Part shown: positions 27,693 to 35,666 of the stretch, piece by piece
Layout of the letters: the number at the start of each line of letters is the position of its first letter
Position numbering within the stretch: the stretch's first letter is position 1
NCBI RefSeq assembly: GCF_002008365.1
Contig: NZ_MRDL01000007.1
Coordinates: 141,195-205,194 of the forward strand
Source: Rhizobium leguminosarum bv. viciae USDA 2370
Lineage (GTDB): Bacteria > Pseudomonadota > Alphaproteobacteria > Rhizobiales > Rhizobiaceae
Direction: 5' to 3'
Length of the DNA stretch: 64,000 nt
Notes under the pieces: model-generated
Database searches by the model: none
What the model saw: the letters and a program-made list of their open reading frames with translations, nothing else
What the model was told of the DNA's origin: nothing
Program-made: the position numbers and the translations under genes

Positions 27693-27832
27693 GACGGTCT
27701 CCTCCCAGATTGGACGATAAACGAAGCGCACCTCCTGCGCTTGCGAATATCTATGACCACCGCCGGCTTGATCCTCAAGCGACACAGGAATATATAAAAA
27801 TTTGATATAATCGAACTCTGGAGCAGACGTTC
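27693..27832. promoter_or_regulatory. Divergent ttuB/ttuA control region
   Basis: 140 bp between GTG of ttuB (minus) and GTG of ttuA (plus). The AT-rich core near 27788-27812 (ATATATAAAAATTTGATATA) is an imperfect inverted repeat with T-N11-A spacing as expected for a LysR-type binding site and overlaps probable promoters. The assignment is by position and family habit. Confidence 0.5.
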
Positions 27833-28747
27833 GTGGACCTGAACCAGCTTCGATGTTTCGTGTCGGTAGCGGACGAGCTTCATTTCGGGCGGGCTGCTCA
27901 AAAGCTTGGCCTCCTGCCGGCGTCGCTATCTCGGCACATACGCCTGCTTGAAGAATCCCTCGGGACGCGGCTGATGGCGCGAACGACACGCAGCGTGTCG
28001 CTGACGGAAGACGGTCTCGTCTTCCTGGAAGGCGCGCGGGAGATCCTCGCCAAGACCGAAGCTCTTCAGCAACGGTTCCACACTTCCCGCCAGGCAAAAG
28101 CGGATGTGCTGCGGATCGGGGCGATCGACAGCGCGGCAGCAGGGCTCGTCCCCATGCTGTTGCACGATTTCCGCCAGCAGTGTCCCGACGTCTCGACGCA
28201 GTTGTCGGAAGACAAGACGATCAGGCTGATCCCGAAACTCCTGTCGGGTTCATTGGATTTGGCATTCATCCGCGCCCCCGATATCGTCGACCCCAAGCTG
28301 AAGACGATGTTTCTCTTCCATGAGACCGCGGTCGTCGCCATGTCCGAGAACCATCGACTGGCTTCGAGAGCCAGCGTGAGAATCGAAGACCTCGCCGACG
28401 AACCGTTGATTGTCCCGGAACGTCGATCGCGGCCGCATAGCCATGACCTGACGATGAAGCTGTTCATCGAGGCGGGACTGCAGGCGCGGGTGGCCCAGCT
28501 TGCTGAAGAAAAGCAGACGATTGTCAATCTCGTGGCCGCAGAGATCGGGCTGGCGATCGTTCCTCAATGGACATCGCGGCTCGCCGTCAGCGGCGTCCGT
28601 TACATCGCTCTCGATATGGGAGGGACGGCGGCCATGAACAAGCTTCCCCTATCGGTCGCGTGGTTGAAGGGCGTCCGCGACCCGGGACGGGATCGCATTC
28701 TCGCCATGCTTCAAGACAAGCTGGCCCACTATGCCGAGCTTGCCTGA
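27833..28747 (+). CDS. ttuA: LysR-type regulator of the tartrate cluster (TtuA-like)
   Basis: 304-aa LysR regulator. The N-terminal winged HTH is textbook: [27 protein letters not shown]...[31 protein letters not shown] (residues 1-60). The C-terminal effector domain starts [18 protein letters not shown] 27833 has GGAG 9 nt upstream. It is divergent from ttuBCDE, the arrangement in which LysR proteins activate the operon on sensing its substrate, here presumably tartrate. The name rests on gene order. Confidence 0.88.
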   Translation: MDLNQLRCFVSVADELHFGRAAQKLGLLPASLSRHIRLLEESLGTRLMARTTRSVSLTEDGLVFLEGAREILAKTEALQQRFHTSRQAKADVLRIGAIDSAAAGLVPMLLHDFRQQCPDVSTQLSEDKTIRLIPKLLSGSLDLAFIRAPDIVDPKLKTMFLFHETAVVAMSENHRLASRASVRIEDLADEPLIVPERRSRPHSHDLTMKLFIEAGLQARVAQLAEEKQTIVNLVAAEIGLAIVPQWTSRLAVSGVRYIALDMGGTAAMNKLPLSVAWLKGVRDPGRDRILAMLQDKLAHYAELA

Positions 28748-28836
28748 CAATCGAATTCAATTGCCGCCGCGTGGTTTGACGATGGGCGCCAACGAGCACG
28801 CTTGTTCGAAACTGCTCTTGATGATAGGAAAATCGC

Positions 28837-28887
28837 ATGGACAACACCGTGATCAGCACCTTCGTGATGATGATGCCGCGCTCATAG
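28837..28887 (+). CDS. Putative methionine-rich leader peptide, 16 aa
   Basis: A short ORF encoding MDNTVISTFVMMMPRS begins at ATG 28837 with AGGA 8 nt upstream. Codons 11-13 are consecutive Met (28867-28875), immediately before the first arm of a hairpin that ends at the stop codon. It lies 109 bp before the start of a methionyl-tRNA synthetase-type gene. The composition and position are those of a ribosome-stalling leader peptide in transcription attenuation. No direct proof of translation. Confidence 0.6.
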   Translation: MDNTVISTFVMMMPRS

Positions 28888-28944
28888 CGTGGCGGGTTTC
28901 GTGCGTCCAGAATGCACCAGCGACCGCCCTCGAGGCGGTCTTTT
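28875..28944 (+). promoter_or_regulatory. Candidate ribosome-dependent attenuator upstream of the metG-like gene
   Basis: Segment 1 (28875-28882, GCCGCGCT) pairs with segment 2 (28886-28893, AGCGTGGC) across a CAT loop, 8 bp with one G-U. Segment 2's GGCGG (28891-28895) can instead pair with CCGCC (28924-28928), enclosing a small GTGCGT/ATGCAC hairpin (28901-28917). The segment at 28922-28928 alternatively forms the terminator GACCGCC-CTCGA-GGCGGTC followed by TTTT (28922-28944). A ribosome stalled on the three Met codons would mask segment 1, free segment 2 and block the terminator. Inference from pairing only. Confidence 0.55.
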
Positions 28945-28995
28945 CATGGGTCGATCCGTCTCGCGGGCATTAACAGCCTTCGAAAGGAAACGCCG

Positions 28996-30536
28996 ATGAA
29001 CAAGATCTACATCACCACCTCCATCCCCTACGTGAATGCCGCGCCGCATGTGGGCTTCGCTCTCGAGCTCGTCCAGGCCGATGCCTATGCCCGCCATTTC
29101 CGGCTTCTCGGCCATGACGTGCGCTTCCAATGCGGAACCGACGATAACAGCCTGAAGAATGTCCGGTCGGCGGAAGCCGCGGGACTGGAGGTGAGGGACT
29201 TCGTCAATGCCAACGCCGACAGGTTCGAGCGCCTTGGCGGCCTGCTCGATATATCCAACGAGGAATTCGTCCGCACGTCGCGCGATCCGAGGCATATTGC
29301 CTGCGTCCACGCCTTGTGGAGGGCATGCGCTGAAAATGGCGACCTCTATCGCAAGGCCTATGAGGGCCTCTATTGCGTCGGTTGCGAGCAATTCTACGAG
29401 CCGTCGGAACTCGATGACGGGCGCTGCCCGGAACACGGCATTGCCCTTGAGACCATCCGTGAGGAGAACTGGTTCTTCAGTCTCTCGCGATACGGCGACC
29501 GGCTGCGTGAGCTCGTCGAGACCGGGGGGCTTCGGATCGTTCCCGCCCATCGGCGCAACGAGGTCCTTGCCCTTTTGCGGCACGGCCTGAGCGACATCAG
29601 CGTGTCGCGCAGCGCCGAACGGGCGCGCGGCTGGGGTGTGCCCGTCCCCGATGGAGATGAGGTCGTCTACGTCTGGTTCGATGCCCTGGCGAACTATCTC
29701 ACAGGCCTCAGCCACGGGTCCGACCCAACCCTGCTGCAGCACTATTGGAACGGCGGCCAACGCATCCACGTCGTCGGCAAGGGCATCTCCAAGTTCCACG
29801 CCATCTACTGGCCGGCCATCCTGCTTTCCGCAGGCCTGCCGCCACCTTCGTCGATCCTGGTGCACGGCTACGTCACGGTGGCCGGAAGATCGGCAAGTCG
29901 GCCGGCAACGGCATCGATCCGGAACGCATCATCCAATCCTACGAAACGCCCGACGCACTGCGATATTACCTGCTCCGGCATATACGCTCGGGTGACGATG
30001 GCGATTTCTCAGACGAGCGTCTGGAAGCCGCCTGGTCGGGAGAGTTGGCAGGGCAGCTCGGAAATCTCGCCAACCGGGTCCTTGCCCTTCTGTCGACCTC
30101 GTTCAACGGCATCGTTCCGCCAGTGCCAGACAGCGAGCTTGTGGAGGAGGCTGCCCGCCTTCCGGAGAAGGTGGCTCGAGCCTTCGCTGCCTACGAGCTC
30201 CATGTCGGCCTCGCGGATATTTTCGAGTTCATCGGTGCGGCGAACAGGCGGTTTGCACAACGCGCGCCATGGGCCGATGCGAAAGCCCTGCTTGCCGATC
30301 TCACGCCGGGCGATCGGAAGGCGACCGCTACTCGTCTTGGCGCTTCCCTGGCCGAGCAGGTCCACGGCCTTGCGATCATCGCCCGCTGCCTCCTGCCGTT
30401 CCTGCCAAGCTCGGCCGCAAAGCTGCATTCCAGGCTCGGAATACCGTCTCCTCGCCTCTATCGGGACCCCTTGATCGTGGCTGGAGTCAAAGCCGCCCCG
30501 CAAGCCGTCCTCTTTCCGCAAAGAGCGGCGGCTTGA
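28996..30536 (+). pseudogene. Methionyl-tRNA synthetase paralogue, frameshifted
   Basis: Reads as a MetRS-like class I synthetase in two frames. Frame 1 starts at ATG 28996 (AAAGGAA upstream; MNKIYITTSIPYVNAAPHVGF) and has the zinc-knuckle CVGCEQFYEPSELDDGRC, then WFDALANYLTG and GKGISKFHAIYWPA. After VHGYVTVAG at ~29884 the frame shifts; frame 2 resumes with KIGKSAGNGIDPERIIQSYETPDALRYYLL and continues through the anticodon-binding helical domain to 30536. The HIGH motif is HVGF and KMSKS is KIGKS, both altered, so it is a divergent paralogue. Alignment to MetRS in general suggests four missing bases (loss of one CCGG of a duplicated CCGGCCGG). It may be a sequencing error, a strain-specific mutation or decay. 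Confidence 0.8.
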
Positions 30537-30704
30537 AGGGGAACCAGCCCGAGATGCTCTGCGCTGCAACTAGCCAGCGCAGGGTTTTGACGTGATCCAG
30601 AGTGTCATGAAAGTTTCATATTCAGGCTATTTCCGAGAGCGGGAAAATAATCTACTATTTTAGTCAGGAAACGAGATTTCCTGAAACAACGAAAAGGATA
30701 CTGA

Positions 30705-30926
30705 TTGGAGATATTTCTTGTGGTTACCGTGCTCGTTGGAGGCTTCGCACTGATCTTTGCGCTGATCGCAAGGGCAGAAAGAGGCGCCACCACCCAGACC
30801 ACCGCAAACACCAAGCGCAGGTGGGGCAATTCGGAAGGCTCCGGCGATGGAGGTGGAGGCTGGTTCGATGCCTCAGGCGACGGCGGCTGTGATGGCGGTG
30901 GCGGAGATGGCGGAGGAGGAGACTAA
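30705..30926 (+). CDS. Small membrane protein with Gly/Asp-rich tail, 73 aa
   Basis: No family recognised with certainty. The N-terminal helix EIFLVVTVLVGGFALIFALIA (residues ~2-22) should anchor it in the membrane, followed by a basic/Thr linker and a C-terminal Gly/Asp/Cys-rich tail (DGGGGWFDASGDGGCDGGGG). Start is TTG 30705 with AAAAGGA ~8 nt upstream. It is a monocistronic unit ended by a clear terminator. The gene is compositionally simple, so it could be a non-functional frame, but RBS and terminator argue for expression. Confidence 0.55.
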   Translation: MEIFLVVTVLVGGFALIFALIARAERGATTQTTANTKRRWGNSEGSGDGGGGWFDASGDGGCDGGGGDGGGGD

Positions 30927-30953
30927 ATCAAACTGAAATCGATAGAATGCCCG

Positions 30954-30974
30954 ACCGCCTCAAGGCGGTTTTTT
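30954..30974 (+). terminator. Rho-independent terminator
   Basis: ACCGCC-TCAA-GGCGGT (30954-30959/30964-30969) runs into TTTTTT. It lies 27 bp after the Gly-rich mini-protein gene. The stem resembles the attenuator terminator at 28922. Confidence 0.8.
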
Positions 30975-31160
30975 GTTGCCCGGATTCCAGGCCGTATCGA
31001 GACGGCCATACCGCGGGACCATCAGACGGAGCTGTCGAAGGCTATTTGACGGGCAAGTGGACCAACTGACCCACAATCATTATTCCTACGCCAACTGCGA
31101 GTATCTTGCGCCAAAATCCAAGTCCAGGTAGTACTGGATTTGATTTTGGGGGAAATCGCT

Positions 31161-32300
31161 ATGGTAAAATCTGAAGCCGGCAGCCCGTATATTTACGGCG
31201 TCGACGCACTACGATTTGTATGTGCACTCATGGTAACGATGTTTCATCTTGGATTTGCTTCCTGGGCTTCGCCCTTATATCTAAGACCTTACAAAATGCC
31301 CCTGATAGAGAATATCGCCCAACCTGGATGGGTTGGTGTCGAATTGTTTTTCGTCATATCAGGGCTCGTCATCGTCAACTCTGCCGCTGCAGCCACTGCG
31401 ATGTCGTTTCTCAGGGGGCGAATTCTGCGGCTCTATCCAGCAGTATGGATATGTGCGTCACTGACGCTGATCGTCATTGCAACTCAAGACGTTAATCGCC
31501 GCATCATCAAGAACTATCTGCGGTCGATCACCCTCTACCCTGGCGGGCCATGGATCGATGGCCAATATTGGACCCTGGCATGTGAGATCTGTTTCTACGC
31601 CCTTGTCTTCATCATGTGTGCGATGGGTCAGAAGGCAAGGATGCCTGCTCTGGCGCTCGGCTTGTCACTGGCCAGCACGGTGTTTATCGCTCTGTTATAC
31701 GCCCTTCCCGATTCAGACATCCTGGCCACATTCACGGAGACCGCCTGGCGGGCCATCCCTTTTTACTATGGCTGCCAATTTGCCATTGGCATCTACATCT
31801 GGCTTTTGTCTCAAGCTCGGATGAGCCGAATTTCCTGGGTGGGTTTGATCTGCGCCTTGGTGACGGGGGCGGCTCAGATATACATGGCAGGCGAAAATAC
31901 CAGCGAGCGCACTCTTGCCGCAGCCGGTCATTCCTTCTCGCCGCTTCCCGCAGTCGCAATCTGGGTGGCGGGGCTGATATCAATCGTTGCAAGCGTGACC
32001 TATGCCAAGCAGATCAGTCGTCTGCCGACCGCCCTCCTTCAATCGGTCAAAACCCTCGGCTCGATGACCTACCCGCTCTATCTGCTGCATTTCGCGATCG
32101 GCGTCCAACTTCTCGACTGGCTGACTGATCTGGAGATGACACCGCTGTTGGCGCTGGCCTTGGCCGTTGCGATCGTCTGTGTAATGTCGCTGGCGGTGTG
32201 CAAATGGGGAGAGCCTCCCATCCGCAGCGTTTTGCGATTGGTCTTCGACAGGCTTGGGCAACGCGTTGCGGGTCTTCAGGCGAAAGAGTCTCGGGTTTAG
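31161..32300 (+). CDS. Acyltransferase 3 family membrane protein
   Basis: 379-aa integral membrane O-acyltransferase of the OafA/NodX/ExoZ family. The N-terminus YGVDALRFVCALMVTMFHLGF contains the catalytic H-x-x-x-F type His, and GWVGVELFFVISGLVI and FLRGRILRLYPAVW are hallmark second and third helices; about 10 TM segments follow, ending in YPLYLLHFAIGV. It O-acetylates a surface polysaccharide or lipid. Start ATG 31161 has GGGGGAA upstream. The 5' part uses codons rare nearby (AGA, CTA, TTA) and the upstream 500 bp is AT-richer, suggesting transfer. Confidence 0.88.
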   Translation: MVKSEAGSPYIYGVDALRFVCALMVTMFHLGFASWASPLYLRPYKMPLIENIAQPGWVGVELFFVISGLVIVNSAAAATAMSFLRGRILRLYPAVWICASLTLIVIATQDVNRRIIKNYLRSITLYPGGPWIDGQYWTLACEICFYALVFIMCAMGQKARMPALALGLSLASTVFIALLYALPDSDILATFTETAWRAIPFYYGCQFAIGIYIWLLSQARMSRISWVGLICALVTGAAQIYMAGENTSERTLAAAGHSFSPLPAVAIWVAGLISIVASVTYAKQISRLPTALLQSVKTLGSMTYPLYLLHFAIGVQLLDWLTDLEMTPLLALALAVAIVCVMSLAVCKWGEPPIRSVLRLVFDRLGQRVAGLQAKESRV

Positions 32301-32375
32301 GTGCCCGAGCCCTTCATAGCGTCTGCGCTGTGAATGTGTCTTTCCGCCCACGTCGGCGCAGCTGTGCGGTCGGGT

Positions 32376-33515
32376 TCAATCCAAGGGCATCACAAAGGTG
32401 AAGCGTGTCTCGTTGTCACCGGAACTGACCGTGATGGCCCCGCCATGGGCGCGGGCGATTTCCGAAGCGATATACAAACCCAGCCCCAATCCTCTTTGAC
32501 TTGTGCCGGCTTCGCCTTTGAAGAAAGGCTGGAAAAGCCGTGTCATCGCATCGCTGGAAATAGGAGCGCCGCCGTTGGCGATCCAGAGCTCCAGTCTTCC
32601 GTCGACGGTTGCCGCAGATAGCCGCACCGGTTCGTCCGGCGTCCCATGGGTCAGGGCATTTCCCAAGAGATTGGACACCAGCTGGCCAATCCGGCTGCTG
32701 TCGCAACTTATAGGGCCGTCTAATTCGATGCTCACCTCAATCCTGCGGTCGAGGTGACTATAGCGGAGTTCTTCGATGACCTGCCGCAGGATCGGCTCGA
32801 GCTCCTCCGCTCGCCTGTCGAGCACGATGCCGCCACCCAATCGTGCACGCGCGAAGTCGAGGACGTTGTCGATCAGGCCAGACATGCGAACGACGCTGCC
32901 CTGCATCAAATCGAGAACTTTAGTCGAGCGATCGGTCTGCTCTTCCTTTCGCAACATACGCCCCGCAGCGGCAATCGAGGCAAGCGGGTTGCGCAGGTCA
33001 TGGCCAAGGATGGCGATGAACTGCTCCCGCAACTCGGCGGTTTGCTGTTCGAAGTCGAGCTGGGATTTGACGATGGCACCGGCCGTGTCCGCCGCCGCGC
33101 GCGCTTCGACCAGCTCCCGTTCATAACGGCGACGCTCGGCAGCCTGGAACATCGTCACACGGGTGAAAAGCAGGGCACCGTCTTCTGCACGTCTTTCCAT
33201 GGCATTGGCGAGCACAGGCAGTTTTCTACCGTCCGCCGCCACAAGATCGAGGGCAACCTCGTTGAAAAACCCTTGCATGCGCAGCAAAGGCGCAAAATGG
33301 GTTTCGTAGAATATACGGCCCGAGGTGTTGAGCAGATCGTGAAGTCGTTTGCCGAGGAGTTGCTCGGCAGGGATGCCGATCCAGGTCGACAGCGTTTTGT
33401 TCACCTTGACGATGCGCCCGTCCGGCTGCAGCGAAAGATAGCCGCATGGCGCGTTTTCGTATAAGTCCTCAAGGTCTTCCGCCGGCATGGAGATCTGCGT
33501 GTCGGGACCGCTCAT
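32376..33515 (-). CDS. PAS-domain sensor histidine kinase
   Basis: 379-aa soluble kinase with no TM segments. A PAS domain (residues ~13-125; YENAPCGYLSLQPDGRIVKVN) is followed by a coiled-coil linker, H-box FIAILGHDLRNPLASIAAAG with phospho-acceptor His172, N-box QLVSNLLGNALTHG (~279-291), a G1 box ANGGAPIS that lacks the usual Asp, and G2 RGLGLGLYIASEIARAHGG (~345). ATG 33515 overlaps the stop of the RsbQ-like gene (TGATG), so both are made together. It may sense a signal produced or bound by that hydrolase. No response regulator lies adjacent. Confidence 0.88.
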   Translation of the reverse strand: MSGPDTQISMPAEDLEDLYENAPCGYLSLQPDGRIVKVNKTLSTWIGIPAEQLLGKRLHDLLNTSGRIFYETHFAPLLRMQGFFNEVALDLVAADGRKLPVLANAMERRAEDGALLFTRVTMFQAAERRRYERELVEARAAADTAGAIVKSQLDFEQQTAELREQFIAILGHDLRNPLASIAAAGRMLRKEEQTDRSTKVLDLMQGSVVRMSGLIDNVLDFARARLGGGIVLDRRAEELEPILRQVIEELRYSHLDRRIEVSIELDGPISCDSSRIGQLVSNLLGNALTHGTPDEPVRLSAATVDGRLELWIANGGAPISSDAMTRLFQPFFKGEAGTSQRGLGLGLYIASEIARAHGGAITVSSGDNETRFTFVMPLD

Positions 33516-34303
33516 CAGACGAACCGCCGGATTGCAGAGATGACCTCGTCGGGAGCGCTGAGGTTAGGGCAGTGGCCACTTGCGTTCAGCACGACCAATT
33601 GACTATTCGGGACCTGCTGATGGACGAATTCGCCGACCTCTTCGGAGGCGATGATATCGTCGCGGCATTGAAGGATCAGCGTTCTGGCGGTGACGCGCGG
33701 AAGGTCGCGGCGATTGTCTGAGGTGAAGGTCACCCGTGCGAATGCCTTGGCGATCTCAGGATCGGTGCGGCAGAAACTGTTTGTCAGCTCTTCGCTAAGT
33801 TCCGGTCGATCCGGATTGCCCATGATGGCGGGTGCCATGGCGGCAGACCACCCCAAGTGATTGTCGTCCAACGATTTCAGGAGTTCGTCTATCTCGGCCG
33901 CGCTGAAGCCGCCGATATAGTCATCGTCGTTGATATAGCGCGGCGACGGCCCGACAAGGATCAGGCTTTCAAACAGTTCCGGTGCCTCCAGCGACGCGAT
34001 GACGCCAATCATCGCGCTGACGGAGTGCCCGACGAAGACTGTTTGCGTCAGGCCAAGCGCGCGGCAAATTTCCACGAGGTCATCGGCATAACCAGACAAT
34101 GAAGAATACTTTCCGGCATCATAAGCTGTGAGATCGGATCGTCCCGCGCCAACATGATCGAACAGCACTGTCTTGAAGTCGCCTTCAAAAGCCGGAGCCA
34201 CGAAGCGCCACATATTCTGGTCGCACCCGAATCCATGCGAAAAGATCATCGCACGCTGGCCATCGCCCCGGACTTGAACATGATTTCGATCGATGACGGT
34301 CAT
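33515..34303 (-). CDS. Alpha/beta hydrolase, RsbQ-like
   Basis: 262-aa hydrolase closely resembling RsbQ, the Bacillus energy-stress partner of the PAS phosphatase RsbP, and its plant relatives KAI2/D14. Typical segments: MIFSHGFGCDQNMWRFVAPAF (~19-39), VLFDHVGAGRSDL, nucleophile elbow VGHSVSAMIG (Ser94), CRDDIIAS (Asp216) and ASGHCPNLSAP (His244); the complete Ser-Asp-His triad is present. GAGGACGAG precedes ATG 34303. First gene of a pair with the PAS histidine kinase, recalling rsbQ-rsbP but with a kinase in place of the phosphatase. It probably makes or binds a small hydrophobic ligand. Confidence 0.88.
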   Translation of the reverse strand: MTVIDRNHVQVRGDGQRAMIFSHGFGCDQNMWRFVAPAFEGDFKTVLFDHVGAGRSDLTAYDAGKYSSLSGYADDLVEICRALGLTQTVFVGHSVSAMIGVIASLEAPELFESLILVGPSPRYINDDDYIGGFSAAEIDELLKSLDDNHLGWSAAMAPAIMGNPDRPELSEELTNSFCRTDPEIAKAFARVTFTSDNRRDLPRVTARTLILQCRDDIIASEEVGEFVHQQVPNSQLVVLNASGHCPNLSAPDEVISAIRRFV

Positions 34304-34390
34304 CTCGTCCTCTTCCCTGCTTTCATAGCATGTTCAGCCTGTTTTGGATTGAGGAAAGATTATCCAGGCGCCAGCCGTTTGCTGCATACC

Positions 34391-34903
34391 TCAGTCCGTC
34401 ACTTTCCGGAGCTTGAAGAAGAATCGCCGAGGGTCGTCGCGCACACACATCATTCCGGCAATCTCGTCATCGTCAATCCTCCGGAAGTAGTCCACGATCG
34501 GCTGTTTGTCGTAGATCATCGCAGCCGTTTCGATGCCGTCGACGGCCTGAAGCCGTAACGAAGCGGTCGTGCCTCTCGCTCGAAGCATCTTCTGCAGGTA
34601 TGAGAACCAGCTGCGCGCGACGAACGTCCGGCCAAAGGGCGCTATCTTGATCGCCAGCCTGATGGGTAAGAAGCTTGGCTCGAGCGCCACCAGTCGGCCC
34701 GGTCTCCACGTGAAGAGCAGGGCGTCCGCCCGCATGTCGGAATGGAAGCGCTTGCCGAACCAGTTGAGATTCTCGAGCACGCCGTCCAGTGGATGATCCG
34801 ACGGAATGCCGACGCCGCTCCAGAGGCCGACCATGTCCTTCGGCTGGACAGGATCCAGCGACCGGAACCAGGCAGCCATCTCCTCCTGCTGGTCGCCTCG
34901 CAT
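34391..34903 (-). CDS. GXWXG / DUF4334 domain protein
   Basis: 170-aa soluble protein of unknown role. The N-terminal GXWXG domain is seen in DMVGLWSGVGIPSDHPLDGVLENLNWFGKRF (~22-52), followed by a basic middle region and the C-terminal DUF4334 segment IYDKQPIVDYFRRIDDDEIAGMMCVRD...FFFKLRK. Start ATG 34903 (MRGDQQEEMAAW) is chosen because GAAGGAG lies 6 nt upstream; the frame is open to 34966 but without RBS. It lies 87 bp upstream of the RsbQ-like gene on the same strand and may be in the same operon. Confidence 0.82.
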   Translation of the reverse strand: MRGDQQEEMAAWFRSLDPVQPKDMVGLWSGVGIPSDHPLDGVLENLNWFGKRFHSDMRADALLFTWRPGRLVALEPSFLPIRLAIKIAPFGRTFVARSWFSYLQKMLRARGTTASLRLQAVDGIETAAMIYDKQPIVDYFRRIDDDEIAGMMCVRDDPRRFFFKLRKVTD

Positions 34904-35023
34904 GATTTCTCCTTCAGGGATGTTCGTTGCGACAAATGAAAAGAAGGTTTGGAAGGTCCCGTTCATGCGGACCAGGCGGAACGCCTGGTGCAGGCTTTCG
35001 CATAGGCTCTATGTCTTTAAGCG

Positions 35024-35047
35024 CAACGGCCCCCGAAGGGGCCGTTG
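35024..35047 (-). terminator. Stem-loop after bioY
   Basis: On the minus strand CAACGGCCCC-TTCG-GGGGCCGTTG is a perfect 10-bp stem with a C(UUCG)G tetraloop, 32 bp beyond the bioY stop. There is no proper T-run after it, so it may be a processing/stabilising hairpin rather than an intrinsic terminator. Confidence 0.5.
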
Positions 35048-35078
35048 GGGTATTCACCAGACAAGACCGGTCTATGCG

Positions 35079-35645
35079 TCAGGCGCGCGACGGCAGCAGG
35101 GGATAGCCGACCATGACGGCGCGGCCAAGCAGGGCTGCGACGAAGGCCTTGATCACGTCGCCGGGAATGAAGGCCATCGAGCCAACGAAGGCTTTCGTGA
35201 AGCCGAAGCCGGCGACGGTGGCGAGATAGGTGATGCCGAAAGCGTAGAGCACGACGATGCCGCCGGCCATGGCGGTGAGGAAGAAGCTCACCGTCTGCAC
35301 CAGGCCGGATTGCTGTTCGTTGACCAGCCGTTCGCTGAGATAGCCGGTGACGAAGGCGGCAAAGATCCAGCCGATCAGGAAGCCGGCCGTTGGCGACGCG
35401 AAGATCGCAAGCCCGCCGCGGCCACCGGAAAGCACCGGCAGGCCGATCGCGACCAGAACCAGCACGATCAGCACGGCAATCGCGCCGCGCCGGGCGCCGA
35501 GCACGACACCGGCCATCATGACGCCGAGGGATTGGGCGGTGATCGGCACCGGAATGAAGCCGAGCGAGATCGGCGGCAGCAGGCCAAGCGCCACGATGAT
35601 CGCGGCAAAGAGGGCGGTAAGAACGAGGTCGCGAGTGCTCATCAT
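35079..35645 (-). CDS. bioY: Biotin transporter BioY (ECF S component)
   Basis: Substrate-binding membrane subunit, 188 aa, six helices. Family marks: MSTRDLVLTALFAAIIVALG, then FIPVPITAQSLGVMMAGVVLG (the biotin-binding loop), GARRGAIAVLIVLVLVAIGLPVLSGG, SPTAGFLIGWIFAA and FIPGDVIKA. Works with BioM and BioN encoded immediately upstream in one operon to import biotin, for which many rhizobia depend on the host or soil. Start is ATG 35645 or 35642 (adjacent codons); weak GGA upstream. Confidence 0.95.
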   Translation of the reverse strand: MMSTRDLVLTALFAAIIVALGLLPPISLGFIPVPITAQSLGVMMAGVVLGARRGAIAVLIVLVLVAIGLPVLSGGRGGLAIFASPTAGFLIGWIFAAFVTGYLSERLVNEQQSGLVQTVSFFLTAMAGGIVVLYAFGITYLATVAGFGFTKAFVGSMAFIPGDVIKAFVAALLGRAVMVGYPLLPSRA

Positions 35646-35666
35646 GAATTCCGTGTTTATCAATCG

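Noticed and set aside
29860..29900. Programmed ribosomal frameshift in the MetRS-like gene
   Set aside because: No slippery heptamer, internal SD or pseudoknot is apparent, and the frame change falls within a catalytic loop and leaves the alignment short; a deletion is simpler.
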